A stretch of DNA of 64,000 nt from Bradyrhizobium guangxiense (GCF_004114915.1 NZ_CP022219.1:1828501-1892500), one strand, 5' to 3'; positions 53,702 through 63,767 are shown, counted from the first letter of the stretch. The notes: a model not told the origin generated them from the sequence alone. A program made the numbers and translations.

Positions 53702-54913
53702 ATGAAAGCTGCCTTGGTCCTGGCCGCGGCGCTGGCTGCCGCCTGCCTGCCGACTTCTGTCTCCGCGCAAAAATCCTATGGTCCCGGTGTCAGCGACACC
53801 GAGATCAAGATCGGCAACACCATGCCCTATAGCGGGCCGGCCTCGCCGCTCAGCATCACGGGCAGGGTGATTGCGGCCTATTTCGACGAGGTCAACGAGA
53901 AGGGCGGGGTCGGCGGCCGCAAGCTCAATCTGATCTCGCTCGACGACGCGTTCTCACCGCCCAAGACCATGGAGGCGGCGCGGCGTCTCGTCGAGGGCGA
54001 CGGCGTTGCCTTCATCTTCGCCACCATGGGTACGGCGCCGAGCTCGGCGATCGCAAAGTACCTGAACAGCAACAAGGTGCCGCAGCTCTTCTTGATCAGC
54101 TCGGCGTCGAAGTGGAACGATCCCGCCAACATGCCGTGGTCGATGGCGCTGCCCTGGGCGCCGAACTACACCAGCGAGGCCGCCATCGACGTCGCCTATG
54201 CCCGCGCCAAGAACCCGAATGCGCGCTTTGCCGTGCTCTACCAGAACGACGATGCCGGCAAGGAATATCTGCGCGGCGTCAAGGAAGCGCTCGGCGCCGA
54301 TGCCGACAAGGCGATCGCGATGGCCTCGAGCTTCGAGGTTGCGGATCCCACCGTCGATTCCCAGGTGCTGACGCTGGCGAGCACCAAGGCCGACGTCTTC
54401 ATGATCTATTCGGTGACGCCGCGCGCCTGCGCGCAGGCGATCCGCAAGGCCCATGAGGTCGGCTGGCAGCCGACGCGCTTTCTCGCCTCAGGCTGCGCCA
54501 ACAAGGCAACCGTGATGGTGCCGGCGGGACTCGATGCCGGCAAGGGCGTGCTCTCGCTCGGCTCGCTCAAGCCGTTCGTCGAGACGCCCAAGGACGATCC
54601 GGCGATGACGACCTATATCGACTTCATGAAGAAGCGCCTGCCCAATGCCGACGTCAACAACGTCGCCGGCCTCTACGGCTACACCGTCGCCGAGGCGCTG
54701 GTGGTGCTGCTGAAGCAGTGCAAGGACAATCTGACGCGCGAGAACATCATGGCGCAGGCCGCGAACCTGAAGAACGTGCCGCTGTCGCTCCTGATGCCCG
54801 GCATCACCCTCAACACCACGCCGCAGGATTTCCGCCCGATCAAGGACGGCTATATGCTGCAATTCGACGGCAACGACTGGGTGGTGGCGAGCGAGCTTTT
54901 GAAGGGGACGTGA
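53702..54913 (+). CDS. Branched-chain amino-acid-type ABC substrate-binding protein
   Basis: A 403-residue Leu/Ile/Val-binding-type protein (Peripla_BP_6), ATG 53702 after GGGGAGAAACC. The signal peptide is MKAALVLAAALAAACLPTSVSAQ. The mature part has TEIKIGNTMPYSGPASPL, IKYFDEVNEKGG-type sequence (AAYFDEVNEKGGVGGRKLNLISLDD) and YTVAEALVVLLKQC. No permease or ATPase gene of this system is in the window, so it is an orphan or shares a transporter. An ACAD gene follows 66 bases later, so its ligand may be an aromatic or fatty acid rather than an amino acid. Confidence 0.88.
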   Translation: MKAALVLAAALAAACLPTSVSAQKSYGPGVSDTEIKIGNTMPYSGPASPLSITGRVIAAYFDEVNEKGGVGGRKLNLISLDDAFSPPKTMEAARRLVEGDGVAFIFATMGTAPSSAIAKYLNSNKVPQLFLISSASKWNDPANMPWSMALPWAPNYTSEAAIDVAYARAKNPNARFAVLYQNDDAGKEYLRGVKEALGADADKAIAMASSFEVADPTVDSQVLTLASTKADVFMIYSVTPRACAQAIRKAHEVGWQPTRFLASGCANKATVMVPAGLDAGKGVLSLGSLKPFVETPKDDPAMTTYIDFMKKRLPNADVNNVAGLYGYTVAEALVVLLKQCKDNLTRENIMAQAANLKNVPLSLLMPGITLNTTPQDFRPIKDGYMLQFDGNDWVVASELLKGT

Positions 54914-54979
54914 GGGGGAAGCGGCGGCAGAGACGGCGCACCCTCTCCCCTTGTGGGGAGAAGGAGAGAGGAGACCACC

Positions 54980-56197
54980 ATGGACTTCCAACACTCCGCC
55001 CGTTCGCTCGAACTCCAGGACCGCGTCCGGCAGTTCATGCGGACGCATGTCGAGCCGGTCGAGGATCTCTATTACGAGCAGGTGAAGCCGGAAGCCGCGC
55101 GCTACCGGACGCCGCCTGTGCTGCAGGAGCTGAAGCGGCTGGCGCGCGAGCAGGGGCTCTGGAACCTGTTCCTGTCCGGCGAGCACGGGCCGGGCCTTTC
55201 CAATCTCGAATATGCGCCCGTGAAGGAAATCATGGGCCGCATCCTCTGGGCGCCCGAAGTCTTCAACTGCTCCGCGCCCGATGTCGGCAACATGGAGGTG
55301 CTGGCAAACTACGGCACCAAGACGCAACAGGAGCGCTGGTTGAAGCCGCTGTTGGAGGGGCGCATCCGCTCCGGTTTCTCGATGACGGAGCCGCAGGTCG
55401 CCTCCAGCGACGCCACCAACATCCAGTGCGCCATCAAACGCGACGGTAACGACTACGTCATCAACGGGCGGAAGTGGTTCACCTCGGGCGCGATGAACGA
55501 GGATTGCGAGATCCTGATCGTGATGGGGAAGACCGCCCCCGACCATCCCGACCGCCATCGCCAGCAATCCATGATTCTGGTGCCGAGAAGTACGCCTGGC
55601 GTGCGCATCGTCCGCGACATGCTGACCTACGGCTATGACGATGCCCCGGTCGGCCATCCCGAGATTTCTTACGAGGACGTCCGCGTGCCCGCTGAGAACA
55701 TCCTGCTCGGCGAAGGTCGGGGTTTCGAGATCGCGCAAGGCCGGCTCGGTCCCGGCCGCATCCATCATTGCATGCGGCTGATCGGCTGCGCCCAGCGTGC
55801 GCTGGAATTGATGTGCCAACGCGCGCTCTCGCGCGTCGCCTTCGGCAAGCCGCTGGCCGAGCAGGGCTCGGTGCGCGAGGAAATCGCGCATTCGTTCTGC
55901 GAGATCGCGCAGGCCCGGCTGCTGACGCTGCAGGCCGCCGACAAGATGGACCGCGAGGGCAACAAGGCCGCGCGCGACCTGATCGCGGCGGCCAAGATCG
56001 TGGTGCCCAGCATGGCCGCCCGCGTCATCGACCGCGCCATCCAGATCCACGGCGCCGCCGGCGTCTCGCAGGACACCTTCCTCGCGCGTGCTTACGTCTA
56101 CGCCCGCTTCATCCGCATCGGCGACGGCCCGGACCAGGTGCATCTGGCAGCGCTGGGCAAGGAGCTGATCAGGCGGGGCGGGGTGATGGCAGGGTAG
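54980..56197 (+). CDS. ACAD10/11-like acyl-CoA dehydrogenase
   Basis: A 405-residue acyl-CoA dehydrogenase. ATG 54980 ([12 protein letters not shown]) follows GGAGACC. Domains: helical N-terminus ([12 protein letters not shown]), beta domain with [15 protein letters not shown] and NGRKWFTSG, and C-terminal helices with [18 protein letters not shown] and [12 protein letters not shown]. At the catalytic-base loop it reads IGDGPDQVH, placing Asp where typical enzymes have Glu; this fits the ACAD10/11 branch, whose members act on unusual or 4-hydroxy acyl-CoAs. It lies 66 bases after the binding-protein gene. The substrate is inference. Confidence 0.89.
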   Translation: MDFQHSARSLELQDRVRQFMRTHVEPVEDLYYEQVKPEAARYRTPPVLQELKRLAREQGLWNLFLSGEHGPGLSNLEYAPVKEIMGRILWAPEVFNCSAPDVGNMEVLANYGTKTQQERWLKPLLEGRIRSGFSMTEPQVASSDATNIQCAIKRDGNDYVINGRKWFTSGAMNEDCEILIVMGKTAPDHPDRHRQQSMILVPRSTPGVRIVRDMLTYGYDDAPVGHPEISYEDVRVPAENILLGEGRGFEIAQGRLGPGRIHHCMRLIGCAQRALELMCQRALSRVAFGKPLAEQGSVREEIAHSFCEIAQARLLTLQAADKMDREGNKAARDLIAAAKIVVPSMAARVIDRAIQIHGAAGVSQDTFLARAYVYARFIRIGDGPDQVHLAALGKELIRRGGVMAG

Positions 56198-56255
56198 GGC
56201 TTGTGGCACGGCTTCAGCCGACCGAGCAAGAAAGGCAAAGAGCCGACGCGTCAGA

Positions 56256-57269
56256 TCAGCGAAACGATCTGTATCTTCGAGCTTGCATGAGCGTCTCCGA
56301 GGGAAATTCACCGAACTCAACTTTGTAGAGTCGGGAGAAATCTCCCATGTGCCAGAAGCCGTGCGCGCCAGCGATCGCCTTCACGTTGGTTGACGGGTAG
56401 CCCCTCGCCAACTCACAACGAACCATCCAAAGCCGTCTTATGCGTATGTACTTGTGCAGCGAGATGCCATGTACGGTTACCATGGCAGTTTGTAGCGTTC
56501 GCACGGAGGTGCCAAGAGCAAGGGCTAGATCTTCACTGTACAGCGAGGCGCTGGGCGATTCTTGGATTAGCGCGTCGAGCTGGCTCACGTACTTGCGGTG
56601 GCGATCGTGCGATCTCGGGCGCTCTCGTATGACGTCCGGTTTGATCAGGATGCTGTCGAATGCGGCGTAGAGGGTTTCCTGCATGTCAGCCGCCTGTTTC
56701 GCAAAGTCTGCCGAAGCTAAGCAAGTTGACGCTCGGTGGGCGATATTCCAAAGCACGCGCTGAAGGTCACGGATCTGTTGAGCGCCGGCGCTGAATAAAC
56801 CTATTCCTCGCTCGAAGTCCGGCCATCCTCTCGTCTGCATTGCCGTACTCATGCGCACGAGCGCGTAGCTGTTCGGATGCGGCTCACGCACACGACAGGA
56901 CATAATTCCACGCAGAAGGACGACTCCATCACTCCCGACCAGTTGCCCGTTCAAGGTGTGACAGTGATCGGGAGACATGGGGATAACCAAACCGCAGGTC
57001 TCCGCGCCAAGATCGCCTTCGGATTCCCGAGCAAAAGATCGCTGCAGTACCACGCGACATTCGGGCAAAGCCAGGGCCGCGCGGCTGATGGAGGCTGATG
57101 CAGGATCCAGCGCCACGGTTTTTGAGGTGCCGAGAATGCCGACTGGGCGAAATTCTTCGATATTCTCGAAGTGATCGACGCGGAGAACCGATGATGCCCT
57201 TAATCCGCAAGTATAATCGGGGTTGCCGATTTGATCTTGAGGTTTGTCGAGAGTGCCTAGAGGAGCCAT
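56256..57269 (-). CDS. AraC family transcriptional regulator
   Basis: A 337-residue regulator from ATG 57269. The C-terminal 100 residues are two AraC helix-turn-helices: SLYSEDLALALGTSVRTLQTAMVTVHGISLHKYIRIRRL and AIAGAHGFWHMGDFSRLYKVEFGEFPSETL. The N-terminal domain (PVGILGTSKTVALD, LVIPMSPDHCHTLNGQLV) resembles the ligand domain of EutR/AraC-like proteins but is not specifically recognised. The gene is less G+C rich than its neighbours. Its start overlaps the stop of the small gene at 57257-57562 by 13 bases, so the two are probably cotranscribed. Confidence 0.85.
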   Translation of the reverse strand: MAPLGTLDKPQDQIGNPDYTCGLRASSVLRVDHFENIEEFRPVGILGTSKTVALDPASASISRAALALPECRVVLQRSFARESEGDLGAETCGLVIPMSPDHCHTLNGQLVGSDGVVLLRGIMSCRVREPHPNSYALVRMSTAMQTRGWPDFERGIGLFSAGAQQIRDLQRVLWNIAHRASTCLASADFAKQAADMQETLYAAFDSILIKPDVIRERPRSHDRHRKYVSQLDALIQESPSASLYSEDLALALGTSVRTLQTAMVTVHGISLHKYIRIRRLWMVRCELARGYPSTNVKAIAGAHGFWHMGDFSRLYKVEFGEFPSETLMQARRYRSFR

Positions 57270-57562
57270 GGTCGCAGGGCGGTGACTTTATCGCGCGCCG
57301 TTTCAATCAACGAGTTCAGAGCAGCCGACTGCTCGATCAGCTCTGCCGTCGCCGGTACGTCCCTAAAGTCATTCAATACAATTCGGATGCACTTGTTCGC
57401 CACGTCGAGCGTGTTCAGAGTGCGCGACAGGTCGGCCCGACTGCAGAGATGAGAGGTATCTAGTTTACTCAAGGCTTCTTGAATCCCCTTGAGCCGTTCC
57501 AGAGCCGGATGACGGTCTTCCCAGCGTCGGTTTCGCCTGGGAAGAGATACCACGTTGGACAT
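57257..57562 (-). CDS. Small hypothetical protein
   Basis: A 101-residue product from ATG 57562 (MSNVVSLPRRNRRW), with GAGGGAT upstream. It has a basic N-terminus, then amphipathic helices (ALERLKGIQEALSKLDTSH, LSRTLNTLDVANKCIRIVL). No domain is recognised; the helical pattern could mediate dimerisation. It overlaps the downstream AraC gene by 13 bases and sits in a locally less G+C-rich region. The ribosome site and overlap support a real gene; no function can be offered. Confidence 0.6.
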   Translation of the reverse strand: MSNVVSLPRRNRRWEDRHPALERLKGIQEALSKLDTSHLCSRADLSRTLNTLDVANKCIRIVLNDFRDVPATAELIEQSAALNSLIETARDKVTALRPWLL

Positions 57563-57957
57563 GCAGATCCCTCGCGGGGGGTGAGCTACTTCGCCGATCA
57601 AGTTTGCGAGGTATGATGCATATCATTCAATATATGGCGGTCAATTGCCGCGACTATCGGATTTCGGCCAAGTTGCAGTCCGTCCGGTAATTAGCTGCCT
57701 ACGGTCGTGATGATACCGTCGCAATACTACTCGCTGGCGGCATAGATTGATCTAGGTAAGCCGGCTCGGATCTATTTCGTTGCCGCGTTGTCCCTTCGCG
57801 AGTCGTCGCAGACTCGTCGAGATAGAGGTCGATCTCATTTGCCGAAATTCGATATCTGCTTTAACGCGATCGATACCGCACTCCATTACAAGTTTGTCGA
57901 GCCGTCGGCGCGGCCGCCCGGTAGGACGGCATATCCCAGATGGACGGAGACGTGCGC
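57563..57957. other. 395-base divergent intergenic region, about half A+T
   Basis: No supported gene. It separates the small gene and AraC (minus strand) from a chemoreceptor (plus strand). A short inverted repeat, ATGAT / ATCAT around GCAT at 57614-57627, lies near the small-gene start and might be an AraC-type site. Short frames here lack ribosome sites. Confidence 0.5.
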
Positions 57958-59931
57958 ATGAACCTGCGCTTCTCGATCAAGCTTCGCATCTACGCAATTA
58001 TCGGACTGAGCTTCGGCGGATTGCTTGGCCTCGGGGGCGTCCAGGTGAGTAATCTCGCCACGGCCTTGCGAGAGCAGCGTCAGGGAGAACTGAGCCATCT
58101 GGTGGAAGCGGCGCTGAGCATCGTGAAGGCCGAATATGATGGTGTTGCGCGCAATAATACGTCAGATGACGCGGCCCGCCAACGTGCCGCCGAGCAGATC
58201 GGTCGTCTGCGTTATGGCAATGGCGATTACTTCTGGATCAACGATCTCACGCCGCGCATGGTCATGCATCCGATCAAGCCGGAGCTGAACGGCCAGGACC
58301 TGGGTGACAACAAGGACCCGACGGGTAAGCGACTGTTTGTCGATTTTGTCGACACAGTGAAGCGTCAGGGCTCGGGATTCGTCGAATACCATTGGCCGAA
58401 ACCCGGCAAAGACGCTCCACAGCCAAAACTATCCTACGTCGCCGGCTTCGCGCCGTGGGGTTGGGTGATCGGTAGCGGGGTGTATATCGACGACTTGGAG
58501 GCGCAAGTCTGGACCAGCGCTCGGAACGTAATCATCGCGGCCTTATCCGTAATCGTACTGCTTGGCGCGATCACGCTGGTGATCGCACGGCGGATGTCAT
58601 CGGCGCTGTCGTCCATGACCTCTGCGCTGCTCGCGCTTGGGGCTGGTCAGTTTGACATCGAATTGCCGGGCCTCGATCGTTCCGATGAGCTCGGTGAAAT
58701 GGCGCGTTCCATTGCCCAGTTCAAGATCAGGGCCGCCGAGAAGGCCCGCGAAGAGGCGTTCGCCGAGGAGCAGCGGCGAGTGCATGCCGAGCAGGTCAAG
58801 GCGTCGGCGCTCAAGGAGATGGCCGAGACCGTCGAGCGAGAGACCAATACAGCGGTTGGCGAGGTCGCTGACGGCACCGCCCGGATGGCGGACAACGCCA
58901 CCTCCATGAACGAAACTGCGCGGACACTTGGCCAGAATTCAAGCAGCGTCGCGGCCGCAGCAGAAGAGGCGCTTGCCAATGCGCAAACAGTGGCGAGAGC
59001 GTCGTCGCAGATGGCGGGGTCGATCAGCGAGATTGCCACGAAGGTCTCGTCCTCCCGTGAATTGACGCGTCAAGCGGTCGCCGCCTCCACGGATGCGCAG
59101 TCGACCATAGCAAAGCTGTCCGAGGCCGCGGCGAAGGTCGGCACCGTTACCAATCTGATCAGCGAAATTGCCGAGCAGACCAATCTGCTAGCGCTTAATG
59201 CCACGATCGAAGCGGCACGTGCCGGGACAGCCGGACGCGGCTTTGCTGTAGTCGCATCCGAGGTGAAGTCTCTAGCGGAGCAGACGGCGAAAGCGACCAG
59301 CGAGATTTCCCAACAAATCTCCGAGATCCAGGAATCGACGCACGCTTCGGTCCAGTCGATTTGTGCGATTGGGGAGGTCATTCGCAACGTGGAGGTGGTT
59401 TCCACCGCCATTGCTGATGCTATCGAGGAACAGAACGCAACGACGCTGGAGATCTCCCGCACCGTCGAGGAGACTTCGCTGGCTGCCCGCGAAGTAGCGG
59501 CCCAGATCGCCTCGGTCTCACGCGAGGCTGCGGAAACCGGCCGCCGCGCTTCGGAAATCCTCGATGGTTCGGTGAATATCGCGAGGAAGGTCGACGTCCT
59601 TCGTACGACACTCGTGCGCGTTATTCGGACTTCGACAACGGACGTCGACCGCCGACTGGCGACGCGGATGGAGATCCGACGGCCAGGTACGCTTCTGGTT
59701 GCGGGTACTCCGTTCAACGTCACAGTTCGCGACATCTCGGCCGGCGGCGCGCGAGTCGACGACATGCCCGCGAGTTGGCCCATCGAAACCCAGGTGCAGC
59801 TGAGGATAGAGGGCACCTCGGCGGCTCTAACCGGCACCATCGCCCGGATCGAGGGGCAATCCGCATTGGTAAGGTTCACACTGGTCGGAGCAGAGCGAAG
59901 CGTCCTGGATGAATTGGTTCGTGCCGCCTAG
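57958..59931 (+). CDS. Chemoreceptor with Cache sensor and C-terminal PilZ domain
   Basis: A 657-residue receptor. ATG 57958 ([14 protein letters not shown]) follows GGAG. Order: TM1 (about 8-30), a periplasmic single-Cache domain (about 35-185, with [19 protein letters not shown] and [13 protein letters not shown]), TM2 (about 190-210), HAMP (to about 265), the methyl-accepting domain (tip [21 protein letters not shown] near 400), and a PilZ domain (about 565-655) with RxxxR in RMEIRRPG and DISAGG. PilZ binds cyclic-di-GMP, so this receptor should tune chemotaxis to that messenger. A diguanylate cyclase gene follows. The domain order is clear; ligands are not. Confidence 0.9.
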   Translation: MNLRFSIKLRIYAIIGLSFGGLLGLGGVQVSNLATALREQRQGELSHLVEAALSIVKAEYDGVARNNTSDDAARQRAAEQIGRLRYGNGDYFWINDLTPRMVMHPIKPELNGQDLGDNKDPTGKRLFVDFVDTVKRQGSGFVEYHWPKPGKDAPQPKLSYVAGFAPWGWVIGSGVYIDDLEAQVWTSARNVIIAALSVIVLLGAITLVIARRMSSALSSMTSALLALGAGQFDIELPGLDRSDELGEMARSIAQFKIRAAEKAREEAFAEEQRRVHAEQVKASALKEMAETVERETNTAVGEVADGTARMADNATSMNETARTLGQNSSSVAAAAEEALANAQTVARASSQMAGSISEIATKVSSSRELTRQAVAASTDAQSTIAKLSEAAAKVGTVTNLISEIAEQTNLLALNATIEAARAGTAGRGFAVVASEVKSLAEQTAKATSEISQQISEIQESTHASVQSICAIGEVIRNVEVVSTAIADAIEEQNATTLEISRTVEETSLAAREVAAQIASVSREAAETGRRASEILDGSVNIARKVDVLRTTLVRVIRTSTTDVDRRLATRMEIRRPGTLLVAGTPFNVTVRDISAGGARVDDMPASWPIETQVQLRIEGTSAALTGTIARIEGQSALVRFTLVGAERSVLDELVRAA

Positions 59932-60181
59932 CTCGCGTCACATGAATCGCGACGCGATGATCGACATTGCTTCTCTGGGCAGTATCGTGCTGCCTGCTAA
60001 GCGAGTCAGTTCAATCCGGTCGGACACCTGCTCAGCTAGCACTGAAGGCAGGCCGTCGAGACGAACTCATCTGCCGGTGCGCGCTCCTTGCTGAATTTTG
60101 ACAGGACACTCAAGCAGCCGTTAGTCTAATCCGGCATCTGTTGCCAATTTTTCGAGGCTGTTAGTTCGATCGCAACGTAGG

Positions 60182-62143
60182 ATGATGATCATCATGCCTC
60201 GCAATCGAGCAGGTGCGATGGTCCCGATTTCATTACAGCAGTCGCTTCACCGCAAGCCGCAGGCGATCGTCGGTGCTTTTCTGGCGGTGATGATGGCGTG
60301 TGTACTGGGCTTGGTGGGTTGGAAAGTCTCTGTCTCCCGGCAGAGCACGTTGGACCGAGCAGAGGCGGATCTGTTGAACCTGGCGCGTTCATTATCGCAG
60401 CATGCATCGAACACGATCAAGACCCCAGACGTCGCGATGGCGGGAATGGTGGACCTGCTCAAGTTTCAGAACCCGTTGCCTGAGAGGTTCAACGCTTATC
60501 TGCAAGACGCTACGCGGGCGATGCCGCAGATTCAGTTCTTCGCGGTTCTCAATTCAGACGGGAGCTGGCGTTACTCCTCGGTGACATCGCTACGGAGCCA
60601 TAACAACGCGGACAGACCCTATTTCGCTTACCATCGCGATAATCCGGGCTCTGAATTGCTGATCAGTGGTCCGGCCGAGTCCCGCCTCACCGGCCGGCAG
60701 GTGATCATTTTGTCGAAGCGGATCAGTAGCCCCGCTGGCGGTTTCGCTGGCGTTCTTGTGGGCACTATCGAATGTGAGTTCTTCAACGCATTTTACAGCG
60801 GATTTTCTGTCGGGACCGAGGGCGGTATCAGCCTCCTGTTGAAGGACGGCACTGTGTTGGCGCGTTGGCCCGTTCAAACCGCACTACGCAAGCTTACGGA
60901 CAATCTGTCTTTCGAGAAGCGTGTAAACGAAAGCGTTGCCGGGTTTGAAATCGTCACCTCACCCTTCGACGGCGTACGAAAATACTTGGGTTTCGAGCAG
61001 GGTTCGGAGTACCCGGTTGTCGTGACGGTAGCGCGTTCAGAGCACCAGGTCCTGGAGCATTGGAGAAGGGACCTGGCGTCTGACGCCCTCATCGCCGGCC
61101 TCCTGGTCGCGGGCGTCGTAGGAATGGCTGCGCTCTTGAACGCTCAATTCCGCTTTCGGACGAAACTTGAACAATTTCTCCGCGAGAGAGAAGCCAGGGT
61201 TCGGCTGCTTACGGACAATATAGCCGATATCGTCGTCGTCATGAACGGTGAGGGATGTCTTCGTTATGTCTCCCCCTCGGTCGCGGCCGTGCTGGGAATG
61301 GACGAGAACGCTTTCCTCGGGCGTTCTTGTCTGGAGATGGTCCACGAGGAGGACCGCTATAAGATCGTGGCTGCGAGTCGAAGATTAAAGGAAGTCGGTG
61401 TTTGTCCATCGGTCCAATTCCGGATGCGCCGAGCTGATGGTGAAACGATTTGGTTGGAATGTCGCTTCAGAGTGGCCGAGTATTCTCCCGGGCAGGATCT
61501 AGAAGTCGTGGGCGTGCTCCGGGAAATCACGGAGCAGAAGAAACTGGAGGACGAATTGTCGTCAGCCAACCTCAAGCTGACGCAGCTCGCGGCGACCGAC
61601 GGGCTGACGCGGCTCGCAAACCGGCGCAGCTTCGATGCGTTCTTGCGAGACGCATTTGTCAAGCACTCGCAGATTTCGGTGCTTCTCATCGACATCGATC
61701 ACTTCAAGGGCTTCAATGATGCCCTGGGGCACCAGGCTGGCGATGGATGCTTGAAGCAGATTGCGCAAATCATCGGAAGCGCGACCATCAATACGAAAAG
61801 TCTATCGGCGAGGTACGGCGGCGAGGAATTCGCGGTGGTCCTGCCCGGTGTGAGCGAAGATAAAGCAGTCAGGGTGGCCGAGGCGATCCGGTCGTTGGTC
61901 TCCAGATTGAACATTTATCATCCTCGATCACCGCGGAAGCGCGTGACCATAAGCATTGGAGTCGCAGAGACGAGCGCGACCACAATTGACGAATTCGCGC
62001 TCACGCGGGACGCAGACATAGCGCTGTATCGGGCCAAGGAACGCGGAAGAGACTGCACGATTGCCGCTTCATCGCTGGTTTCAGAGGGGCTGGAGATCGC
62101 TTCGTTGATCCCATCTATCGCGGATGTCGAGCAAGCTTCGTGA
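60182..62143 (+). CDS. Membrane PAS-GGDEF diguanylate cyclase
   Basis: A 653-residue protein; ATG 60182 is the first of three close ATGs (60185 and 60194 also possible), near a TAGG. TM1 at about 30-48, an extracytoplasmic sensor region (50-300, Cache-like with FFAVLNSDGSWRYSS and ADRPYFAYHRDNPGSELLIS), TM2 at about 305-325, PAS (about 345-460, IVVVMNGEGCLRYVSPSVAAVLG), then GGDEF (about 475-640) with DIDHFKGFND and the active site YGGEEF. The usual RxxD inhibitory site five residues before it is absent (KSLSAR instead), so product inhibition may be weak. It makes cyclic-di-GMP from two GTP. Confidence 0.92.
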   Translation: MMIIMPRNRAGAMVPISLQQSLHRKPQAIVGAFLAVMMACVLGLVGWKVSVSRQSTLDRAEADLLNLARSLSQHASNTIKTPDVAMAGMVDLLKFQNPLPERFNAYLQDATRAMPQIQFFAVLNSDGSWRYSSVTSLRSHNNADRPYFAYHRDNPGSELLISGPAESRLTGRQVIILSKRISSPAGGFAGVLVGTIECEFFNAFYSGFSVGTEGGISLLLKDGTVLARWPVQTALRKLTDNLSFEKRVNESVAGFEIVTSPFDGVRKYLGFEQGSEYPVVVTVARSEHQVLEHWRRDLASDALIAGLLVAGVVGMAALLNAQFRFRTKLEQFLREREARVRLLTDNIADIVVVMNGEGCLRYVSPSVAAVLGMDENAFLGRSCLEMVHEEDRYKIVAASRRLKEVGVCPSVQFRMRRADGETIWLECRFRVAEYSPGQDLEVVGVLREITEQKKLEDELSSANLKLTQLAATDGLTRLANRRSFDAFLRDAFVKHSQISVLLIDIDHFKGFNDALGHQAGDGCLKQIAQIIGSATINTKSLSARYGGEEFAVVLPGVSEDKAVRVAEAIRSLVSRLNIYHPRSPRKRVTISIGVAETSATTIDEFALTRDADIALYRAKERGRDCTIAASSLVSEGLEIASLIPSIADVEQAS

Positions 62144-62387
62144 GGAAGCCAGACAAGCGGGGCGCACACCGGGCCCGTTTGGGCGTGGGCGGGCGGGATC
62201 AAGCGCCGCCCGATGCGCATCGGCCCGGACGGGAATCCAAGACTTTGCACCGGGCATGCGGCGACGAATCTTTGTGATGCCGCCTTGACCTCGATCAAAG
62301 GCCTGGCTGGCTTCGGGGTACGATGTGTTGCGTTGGATCTGAAATGCTGACGTGATTTTCCTCGGGAGCAAGCAAGGGAGAAACGTA

Positions 62388-62654
62388 ATGCAGAGCAAGC
62401 GTGTTTCAAAGAAATCTCTGGCGGGTATGGGCTTTGTGGCCAGCCTGCTGCTCGGCCTGGCAGGCACGGCTGTCAGTCCGGCGCCGGCTCATGCGGTCGT
62501 GTATTGCCAGTACATTGACTACCCCCCGAGTTGCGTCGCACGCGCCGGCGTCGTGCTACGTCCTCGTCCGGTGGCTCGCGCGGCGGTACGGGCTGGCACA
62601 GCAAGCCGAACCAACTGGAATGGGGGCGTCAATCGTGTCGGAGTGCGGCGCTGA
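62388..62654 (+). CDS. Small secreted protein with Tyr/Pro/Cys motif
   Basis: An 88-residue product from ATG 62388 (MQSKRVSKKSLAG), with AGGGAGA upstream. It has a basic n-region and a hydrophobic core ending APAHA, a Sec signal with cleavage likely after AHA. The short mature part begins VVYCQYIDYPPSC, with two Cys, followed by a basic Arg/Ala/Pro tail. Similar tiny secreted proteins are common in this group but have no known role. A strong terminator follows at 62685-62707. Confidence 0.65.
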   Translation: MQSKRVSKKSLAGMGFVASLLLGLAGTAVSPAPAHAVVYCQYIDYPPSCVARAGVVLRPRPVARAAVRAGTASRTNWNGGVNRVGVRR

Positions 62655-62684
62655 TCGATGGTGATACCGCGATCGATGAAAATA

Positions 62685-62715
62685 GCCCCGGTGGTTCGCA
62701 CCGGGGCTTCTTGTT
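62685..62715 (+). terminator. Rho-independent terminator
   Basis: GCCCCGGTG (62685-62693) and CACCGGGGC (62699-62707) form a perfect 9-bp stem with a GTTCG loop, followed by TTCTTGTT. It is 30 bases past the small secreted-protein gene. Confidence 0.8.
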
Positions 62716-62900
62716 GGACATGCATGCGCTAACAGGACTCGGCCACCGGAGGGGCGCCGAAATGATCATTCGCGCAGCCGCCTCGCCCGCGAAAGTGCGG
62801 CGTTAACCATCGCTGATGGTTCCGGCCTGGACGCATTCGCTTCGAAGTTTCTTAAATTTTGCTGGGTACCTCTGGGGCAGAGTGACCTCGGGGAAAGAGC

Positions 62901-63767
62901 ATGGGTAAGCGGGCCAAACGTGGAAAGGCGGAGACGCTCGCAATACCGATGGCCGCGAGAGTTGCAATTGGCGCCGTGGCCGTCGCCGCCTTGGGCTACG
63001 GTTTGCTGTCTGGCCCGAGCGTGCAACCGACGCGGACGCCGCCTGCACGCGAAGCCCGGGCATCGTCGAGTCCAGTTTACGTGGCACCTCCGGCTCACGC
63101 ATCGGCTCCAGCCCCGGCTCCCGCTCCGATTCCGGCCCCGGCGCCTCTGGCCGAGCCACCAAAGGCCGACGCCGACGCTCCCGGAGCATTGGTTCGGCAG
63201 GTGGTTGACTACGTCAGCCACCAGACGCCGGGTACGGTGATCATCGATACCGGAAACACATTCCTCTATCTCGTCCTCAACGACAGGCAGGCGATGCGCT
63301 ACGGCATCGGTGTCGGCCGCGAAGGTTTCACATGGTCCGGCGAGCAGACTGTGGCCCGCAAGGCGGAATGGCCGGATTGGCATCCGCCTGCGGAGATGGT
63401 CTCGCGCCAGCCTTATCTGCCGCGGTTCATGGCGGGGGGGCCCGGCAATCCGCTCGGCGCGCGCGCGATGTATCTTGGCGAGACCGAGTATCGCATTCAC
63501 GGCACCAACAAGCCCGACACCATCGGCAAGCGGGTTTCGTCCGGCTGTATCCGGCTGACCAACGAGGACGTCGTCGACCTCTACGAGCGGGTGAAGGTCG
63601 GAGCGAAGGTGATCGTGCTTCCGCCAGCCGCTGCCCGCAGGCCGTCTCAGGGAGCGCCGCCTGACGCCGCGTCCCGATCGCCGGACCCGGCATCGCCGTC
63701 GAACCGGCCCGCGGCAACCAACGCGCAGATGCCATCATCCGGACCAAAGATCGCCGAGGCTCGGTAA
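62901..63767 (+). CDS. L,D-transpeptidase (YkuD family)
   Basis: A 288-residue exported or anchored protein from ATG 62901, with GGGGAAAGAGC upstream. An N-terminal hydrophobic helix (about 17-37) is followed by a long Ala/Pro linker (about 40-95) that should span the periplasm. The YkuD domain (about 105-240) ends with HGTNKPDTIGKRVSSGCIRL, where the His and Cys form the active site. It can make 3-3 cross-links in peptidoglycan or attach proteins to it. A disordered Pro/Ser-rich tail follows. It stands alone. Confidence 0.93.
   Translation: MGKRAKRGKAETLAIPMAARVAIGAVAVAALGYGLLSGPSVQPTRTPPAREARASSSPVYVAPPAHASAPAPAPAPIPAPAPLAEPPKADADAPGALVRQVVDYVSHQTPGTVIIDTGNTFLYLVLNDRQAMRYGIGVGREGFTWSGEQTVARKAEWPDWHPPAEMVSRQPYLPRFMAGGPGNPLGARAMYLGETEYRIHGTNKPDTIGKRVSSGCIRLTNEDVVDLYERVKVGAKVIVLPPAAARRPSQGAPPDAASRSPDPASPSNRPAATNAQMPSSGPKIAEAR

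Noticed and set aside
54488..56320. 610-codon minus-strand open frame opposite the binding protein and acyl-CoA dehydrogenase
   Set aside because: Antisense shadow with His/Arg/Leu-rich composition; the sense frames carry signal peptide and dehydrogenase motifs.
57780..58052. 90-codon plus-strand frame before the PilZ chemoreceptor
   Set aside because: Arg-rich and out of frame with the receptor N-terminus it overlaps; no ribosome site.
59932..60181. Possible small gene in the gap between receptor and cyclase
   Set aside because: Only a 61-codon frame overlapping the receptor end is open; no ribosome site or conserved pattern was recognised.
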